Below, in pieces: positions 23,209-26,851 of a stretch of 26,851 bases of DNA (position 1 is the first letter of the stretch; each line of letters begins with the position of its first letter). Position numbers and translations under genes: made by a program. The notes beneath the pieces were generated by a model. The model searched no databases and had not been told where the DNA came from. It worked only from the letters and a program-made list of their open reading frames with translations. Location: contig CAWUIK010000038.1 of NCBI GenBank assembly GCA_963922585.1, forward strand, positions 1-26,851, written 5' to 3'. Origin of the DNA: Parvicella sp963922585 (lineage in GTDB: Bacteria; Bacteroidota; Bacteroidia; Flavobacteriales_D; Parvicellaceae).

Positions 23209-24570
23209 ATGAAATATTACAGCAACATTCTCGAAACCATTGGAAATACACCTCTTGTAAAAATCAACAAAATGTGTAAAGATGTCAAAGGATTGGTATT
23301 GGCAAAAGTAGAAACCACCAATCCGGGCAACTCTGTAAAAGACAGAATGGCGCTGCAAATGATTGAGGATGCTGAAGCAGATGGAAGACTAAAACCAGGA
23401 GGAACAGTTATTGAAGGAACTTCGGGGAATACTGGAATGGGATTAGCGCTAGCTTGTATCATCAAAGGATACAAATTGATTTGTGTACTAAGCGACAAAC
23501 AAAGTAAGGAAAAAATGGATATTTTGAGAGCTGTAGGTGCAGAAGTATATGTTTGCCCAACCAATGTAGCTCCAGAAGATCCAAGATCTTATTACAGTGT
23601 TTCTAAAAGATTAGCAACAGAAATTCCAAATTCTTGGTATGTAAATCAGTACGACAATCCTTCCAACACCAAAGCACATTATTTGAGTACAGGACCAGAA
23701 ATTTGGGAACAAACTGAAGGTAAAATAACCCATTTTGTAGTGGGAGTTGGAACTGGAGGTACCATATCAGGAGTGGGTAAATACTTAAAAGAAAAAAATC
23801 CAAATATTAAAATTTGGGGAATTGATACCTATGGCTCTGTATTTAAAAAATATCATGAAACAGGTATTTTTGACGAAAATGAAATTTATCCATACATCAC
23901 AGAGGGAATTGGAGAAGATATTCTTCCCAAAAATGTTGATTTTAGTGTGATTGATGGATTTGAAAAGGTGACTGATAAAGATGCCGCAGTATATCAGAGA
24001 AGATTGGCAAAAGAAGAAGGGATTTTTGTAGGAAACTCTGCCGGTTCGGCAATTAAGGGAATTTTACAACTCAAAGATCATTTCAAAGAAGATGATGTAA
24101 TTGTGGTTTTATTTCACGATCACGGAAGTAGATATGTGGGTAAAATGTTTAATGATGATTGGATGAGAGACAGAGGTTTTTTGGATGAAAAGAAAGTTAC
24201 TGCTTTGGATTTAATCAAAGATCATGCAGGCAAACACTTAGTTACGGTATCTCCAGACACACCCATTTCACAAGCGATTCAATTGATGCATCACTACAAA
24301 ATTTCTCAGATTCCAGTTAATGATGGTGCTGAATTTGTGGGCGCTCTTACAGACACTAAATTATTTTCATCGCTTCTCGATAAACCAGAGTTGAAAGAAC
24401 TTCCTGTAAAAACGATAATGGAATCATCATTTCCTATTGTAAAAAGTGATACTCCAATTGCCAATATTTCTAAACTTTTTGGTTCTGAAATACCAGCCAT
24501 CTTGGTGAATTATGATAGCGACAAACACCATATCATTACCAGACAAGATATGATAAAAGCGATTTGTTAG
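23209..24570 (+). CDS. Cystathionine beta-synthase, PLP enzyme with two CBS domains
   Basis: The enzyme joins serine and homocysteine into cystathionine, or acts as a cysteine synthase. The PLP fold (about 1-315) shows the Schiff-base Lys44 in NSVKDRM, the loop EGTSGNTGMG (69-78) and the phosphate-binding GVGTGGTISG (179-188). Residues about 335-453 form a Bateman module of two CBS domains (MHHYKISQIPVNDG; SEIPAILVNYD), which in the human enzyme bind the activator S-adenosylmethionine. There is no N-terminal haem-binding segment, as in yeast and bacterial forms. The 453-residue length is normal. The CBS module favours cystathionine beta-synthase over CysK. No other sulfur-amino-acid gene is adjacent. 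Confidence 0.9.
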   Translation: MKYYSNILETIGNTPLVKINKMCKDVKGLVLAKVETTNPGNSVKDRMALQMIEDAEADGRLKPGGTVIEGTSGNTGMGLALACIIKGYKLICVLSDKQSKEKMDILRAVGAEVYVCPTNVAPEDPRSYYSVSKRLATEIPNSWYVNQYDNPSNTKAHYLSTGPEIWEQTEGKITHFVVGVGTGGTISGVGKYLKEKNPNIKIWGIDTYGSVFKKYHETGIFDENEIYPYITEGIGEDILPKNVDFSVIDGFEKVTDKDAAVYQRRLAKEEGIFVGNSAGSAIKGILQLKDHFKEDDVIVVLFHDHGSRYVGKMFNDDWMRDRGFLDEKKVTALDLIKDHAGKHLVTVSPDTPISQAIQLMHHYKISQIPVNDGAEFVGALTDTKLFSSLLDKPELKELPVKTIMESSFPIVKSDTPIANISKLFGSEIPAILVNYDSDKHHIITRQDMIKAIC

Positions 24571-24584
24571 TTTGCGTATAATAA

Positions 24585-24657
24585 ACCTAACGTTTTGGCT
24601 AAAATACGAAGAAACGGTTTGGTAGGTTAGGGCTTTGTGTTTTAGCCTTTGTTGGCG
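24585..24657. repeat. Imperfect inverted repeat, attC-like
   Basis: Arms GGCTAAAATACGAAG (24597-24611) and CTTTGTGTTTTAGCC (24633-24647) pair over 15 bp, with two G-T pairs on the plus strand, around a 21-nt centre. Outside them stand ACCTAAC (24585-24591) and GTTGGCG (24651-24657). Plus ACCTAAC fits the integron core RYYYAAC; its complement GTTAGGT fits GTTRRRY. The 73-bp size is in the attC range. The site lies between two convergent genes, so it may also just be a two-way terminator. Confidence 0.5.
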
Positions 24658-24678
24658 AATGTATTATTGAATAATATT

Positions 24679-25770
24679 TTAATACTGATCTACAAAAGAA
24701 TATACTAAATTATAAAAGTCTTCACCTCTATTATATGGATCATGCCCAATACTATCCATTTCAACATATGTTTTATTTGAAGAAGAGATACCATTATATA
24801 GAGCCTCACTTAACTTTGGAGGGACTACACAATCATATTTTCCAGATATAATTAAACTTGGTTTTGTTATGTTTATTAAATCGTTTGTTTGATTATTTCT
24901 GTCTGTTACATCTTCAAAGAAATCTGAAGGATTATTGCTGATTAAGAAGCCATTAGGAATACTTTGTCCAGGAGCAGTACCATGCCCGTTGGCAATATTT
25001 GGAGCTAGGTCATAAGTGTCGAACCCAGTTATAACTTGATGATTGGTTTTCCCTTCTTCCATTAAATAATTCCAAGAGACACTCCATCCATAATCCCATA
25101 ATTGCGTTCCGTATTCTTCTATTGATGCTGTGTCTATAGAGTTACAATAGTCAAGAATTTCGTTCCATCTTTCTAAATTTTCTCCTTCTGATATTTCGAT
25201 TTGAGATATTTCAATAAGTAGTTCATGGATATAGCTTATCCTCTCTTTCCATGTGTCTGATAATTTTAGTAGCCCACTTACGTTAATCATCCCATTTACT
25301 TGATCCTGATAATCGGGAGTTGACATAAATTCAGTAACGAGCTCTCCGCCCCAACTATGTCCCATTAGGTAAAATTGAGAACTTTCACCATACTTATGTT
25401 TTAATGTGTTAAGTATAGCATTCAGGTCTTCTGCATATTGAGCTCTTGTTGGCTCTGAGATTTCATCATCTGATAGAGCGGTAGCGCCATCCGATAGTCT
25501 CTGATTGTAATAAACAACGGCAAAATCTTCCTCTAGTTTTTCAATCGAAGGAGTGCCTATGTAAGACATCCCTGCCCCTCCTGGACCACCATGAACAACT
25601 ACAATAAATTTTCCGGAAGAAACATTTCCTTCTACTAAAACAGGCATTTGAGCACCTTCAAAATCAACATAAAAGAAAGCATCTTGGTTTTGATCAGCAT
25701 CTTCGATGTAAACTTTTGAGCAACCAACTATTAAGGTTAATGCTAATATAGATGTAAATAATTTTTTCAT
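24679..25770 (-). CDS. Lipoprotein alpha/beta hydrolase (S33 peptidase-like)
   Basis: The 363-residue protein has a lipoprotein signal (LTLIVGC, Cys17), so it acts outside the cytoplasm. The fold is an alpha/beta hydrolase: oxyanion segment HGGPGG at 60-65, nucleophile elbow GHSWGG at 137-142 with Ser139, acid Asp313 in SGKYDCVVP, and His343 in SIGHDPY. HGGPGG and the overall order match proline iminopeptidase-like enzymes of family S33, but esterase activity is possible. Its ATG shares one base with the stop of the preceding gene (TAATG), so translation is probably coupled. The pair lies between two attC-like inverted repeats. Confidence 0.85.
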   Translation of the reverse strand: MKKLFTSILALTLIVGCSKVYIEDADQNQDAFFYVDFEGAQMPVLVEGNVSSGKFIVVVHGGPGGAGMSYIGTPSIEKLEEDFAVVYYNQRLSDGATALSDDEISEPTRAQYAEDLNAILNTLKHKYGESSQFYLMGHSWGGELVTEFMSTPDYQDQVNGMINVSGLLKLSDTWKERISYIHELLIEISQIEISEGENLERWNEILDYCNSIDTASIEEYGTQLWDYGWSVSWNYLMEEGKTNHQVITGFDTYDLAPNIANGHGTAPGQSIPNGFLISNNPSDFFEDVTDRNNQTNDLINITKPSLIISGKYDCVVPPKLSEALYNGISSSNKTYVEMDSIGHDPYNRGEDFYNLVYSFVDQY

Positions 25771-26444
25771 TAGAATTCTTTAATAGGTGATACGTTTACA
25801 TTCTTGAACTTATATTCAAGGCCAAATAATACTCCTGCTTTATAGGTGGAGTATGGTCCAAATGATTTAGTGAAATGCATTGTTCGTGCTCTTAAACAAA
25901 TTGGAATGTTAATTAAACTTTCAAAATTCCATCCTAAACCAAAAGAGGAAGGAAGAACTATTTCTTGATTTGAAAAATTATTGTTTTCAGTTACTGTCCC
26001 ATCTGGGGAAACAGAATACACATCTGCAATTAGTTTGGTGTTTAAAACACCCATTCCAACTTTTCCGAATAATTGAAGTCCAAAGAAAAACTCTTTTTCA
26101 AGTGTTAAATCCCCAGTGATTATCGTGTTGGACGATTGGTTTTCAATACCGTAAAAATAACCGTTAACACCAATATTGAGTACTTCAGAACCTCTAACTT
26201 TTCTTCCTTCTTTTTCTTTGCTTTGATGAGATAGTAAAGTGTATTGCCCTTCAATATTCCAACCATTATTATTGATATAGGAGTTGAAATCATCTTCTCC
26301 TTCAGCAACTCCATCCGACATCCAAAAAGATTCGGAATAAAAGTTGGCTCCAATACGCAGTGCTGGTGTGGCATTATTATTTTGCCCTTTTATAGGAATA
26401 AGAGGGAATAGAAGCGAAATAATAAAAACAGAAATTAATTTCAT
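25770..26444 (-). CDS. Predicted outer-membrane beta-barrel protein, unknown
   Basis: A signal peptide (about 1-20, MKLISVFIISLLFPLIPIKG) precedes a 200-residue mature part with alternating hydrophobic and polar residues, many Gly, Tyr and Phe, and a near-terminal strand (AGVLFGLEYKFKNV). This suits a small outer-membrane barrel. I do not recognise a family. It is the first gene of a two-gene unit with the hydrolase lipoprotein, sharing one base, and has the most complete promoter in the window (26462-26491). It may place or serve the hydrolase at the outer membrane, which is inference from the pairing only. Confidence 0.75.
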   Translation of the reverse strand: MKLISVFIISLLFPLIPIKGQNNNATPALRIGANFYSESFWMSDGVAEGEDDFNSYINNNGWNIEGQYTLLSHQSKEKEGRKVRGSEVLNIGVNGYFYGIENQSSNTIITGDLTLEKEFFFGLQLFGKVGMGVLNTKLIADVYSVSPDGTVTENNNFSNQEIVLPSSFGLGWNFESLINIPICLRARTMHFTKSFGPYSTYKAGVLFGLEYKFKNVNVSPIKEF

Positions 26445-26461
26445 AGAATTTAAATTTAGCG

Positions 26462-26491
26462 CAAAGTTAAAATTGATTTGATATTTGCCAA
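26462..26491 (-). promoter_or_regulatory. Promoter of the barrel-hydrolase gene pair
   Basis: On the minus strand TTG (26491-26489), 19 nt, then TAACTTTG (26469-26462) fits the -33/-7 consensus with ideal spacing. The leader to the ATG at 26444 would be about 13 nt. The -33 TTG lies inside the outer core (GTTGGC) of the neighbouring inverted repeat. Confidence 0.7.
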
Positions 26492-26619
26492 CGGTTCTCA
26501 GCTATACGCAGGCAGGGATTCTAACCACTGAACTTCACACGAAGAACTGAACTTCAAATTTACCACTTTCCTGTCCTACGAAGCACGAAACCCCTGCTTG
26601 CGTATAGGTGATGTTGTGC
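26488..26619. repeat. Large imperfect inverted repeat, attC-like
   Basis: Arms CTATACGCAGGCAGGG (26502-26517) and CCCTGCTTGCGTATAG (26592-26607) pair over 16 bp, with one G-T pair on the plus strand. The outer pair CAAC (26489-26492) and GTTG (26613-26616) lies at the ends. The 74-nt centre holds a direct repeat, ACTGAACTTCA, at 26527 and 26546. I recognise similar wording as a dispersed intergenic repeat in Bacteroidota. Its GC content is visibly higher than its surroundings. Confidence 0.7.
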
Positions 26620-26752
26620 CTTCGTTGTTCTTTTTCGTCCGTTTGTTTGTCGGTCGTTTTGGTCGTGGGTTGGGACAGACACACTCTTTGCCAAGCTTGG
26701 CTTTTAGCTTTGGCTTGTGAGGCTTGGCAATGTGTGTGGCTGTGAGCCTTGG
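26620..26752. other. GC-richer spacer with GCCAA words, no gene
   Basis: Between the inverted repeat and the gene at the right edge, the minus strand carries several copies of GCCAA(G/A) and a perfect 12-bp palindrome, GCCAAGCTTGGC (26690-26701). An 82-codon minus-strand frame across 26535-26783 has skewed Gln/Lys/Thr composition and runs through the inverted repeat; I do not call it a gene. The stretch looks like part of the repeat element or its relics. Confidence 0.6.
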
Positions 26753-26851
26753 CTATTTGATTTCTATTGCTTTCCATCCCCATTCATTTTTCTTTTTATT
26801 GAATGATAGTATTGCTCTTCCTTTTACCGCTTGACCGTCAGATAGCTTATT
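26753..26851 (-). CDS. C-terminal end of an unidentified protein
   Basis: An open frame enters from the right edge and ends at the TAG complementary to 26753-26755, giving 32 residues. It ends KGRAILSFNKKKNEWGWKAIEIK. The balanced, non-repetitive composition looks like a true protein end. The pattern of a short strand, lysines and a tryptophan-rich last strand suggests a small beta fold, but I cannot name a family from so little. Confidence 0.55.
   Translation of the reverse strand, partial: NKLSDGQAVKGRAILSFNKKKNEWGWKAIEIK

Noticed and set aside
24585..24657. Plain intrinsic terminator as the full explanation of the inverted repeat
   Set aside because: It may act as one for the two convergent genes, but no real T-run follows on either strand, the 21-nt centre is long, and the outer core pair is unexplained by termination.
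26535..26783. 82-codon open frame on the minus strand
   Set aside because: It runs through the long inverted repeat and overlaps the in-frame end of another gene at 26753-26851. Its composition (Gln/Lys/Thr/His runs) is repeat-like.

Overview
The window is an AT-rich stretch of a Bacteroidota chromosome, most likely Flavobacteriales or a relative. Three things point there. A type IX secretion / gliding cluster (porP-gldK-gldL-gldM) lies at the left end. Nearly every promoter I can see carries the Bacteroidota -7 motif TAnnTTTG. Shine-Dalgarno sequences are mostly missing. I see no rRNA, tRNA, CRISPR array, prophage or transposase.

Layout. 1-4724 (minus): porP/sprF, gldK, gldL and gldM (3' end cut by the window edge), the outer-membrane partner, lipoprotein ring and proton-driven motor of the T9SS. 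4881-7494 (minus): rpsO then pnp, with three hairpins between them and a strong terminator after pnp. 7636-9803 (minus): a biotin carboxylase (accC type) and a PaaY-like gamma-carbonic-anhydrase-family protein. 9921-11807 (plus): a PMT/ArnT-type glycosyltransferase with a TTG start, and a small Cys-rich DUF5522 protein. 11810-15246 (minus): a probable run of TPR membrane protein, ribH, a class I glutamine amidotransferase, a fused SpmA-SpmB protein and a 60-residue membrane protein. 15247-15773: an intergenic island of heptanucleotide repeats. 15774-24570 (plus): ECF sigma factor and its overlapping anti-sigma-like gene, trpS, hutU with a small membrane protein, a PaaG-type isomerase, a second repeat-rich intergenic island (21810-22394), a lipoprotein of unknown function, and cystathionine beta-synthase with C-terminal CBS domains. 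24585-26851 (minus): two genes, a beta-barrel-like protein and a lipoprotein serine hydrolase, lie between two large imperfect inverted repeats, followed at the right edge by the last 32 codons of another gene.

Most genes are housekeeping or conserved core functions. The parts most worth a second look lie between genes. (1) Degenerate 7-bp repeats occur in at least three intergenic regions, and some of the same words recur kilobases apart. (2) Two inverted repeats with attC-like architecture flank the porin-like/hydrolase pair, suggesting a gene cassette; the outer core of one appears to supply the -33 promoter element of the cassette. (3) The rpsO-pnp spacer holds a helix that is continuous only when read as minus-strand RNA, reminiscent of the RNase III-controlled rpsO-pnp leader of E. 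coli. I did not find a clear new enzymatic or defence system.
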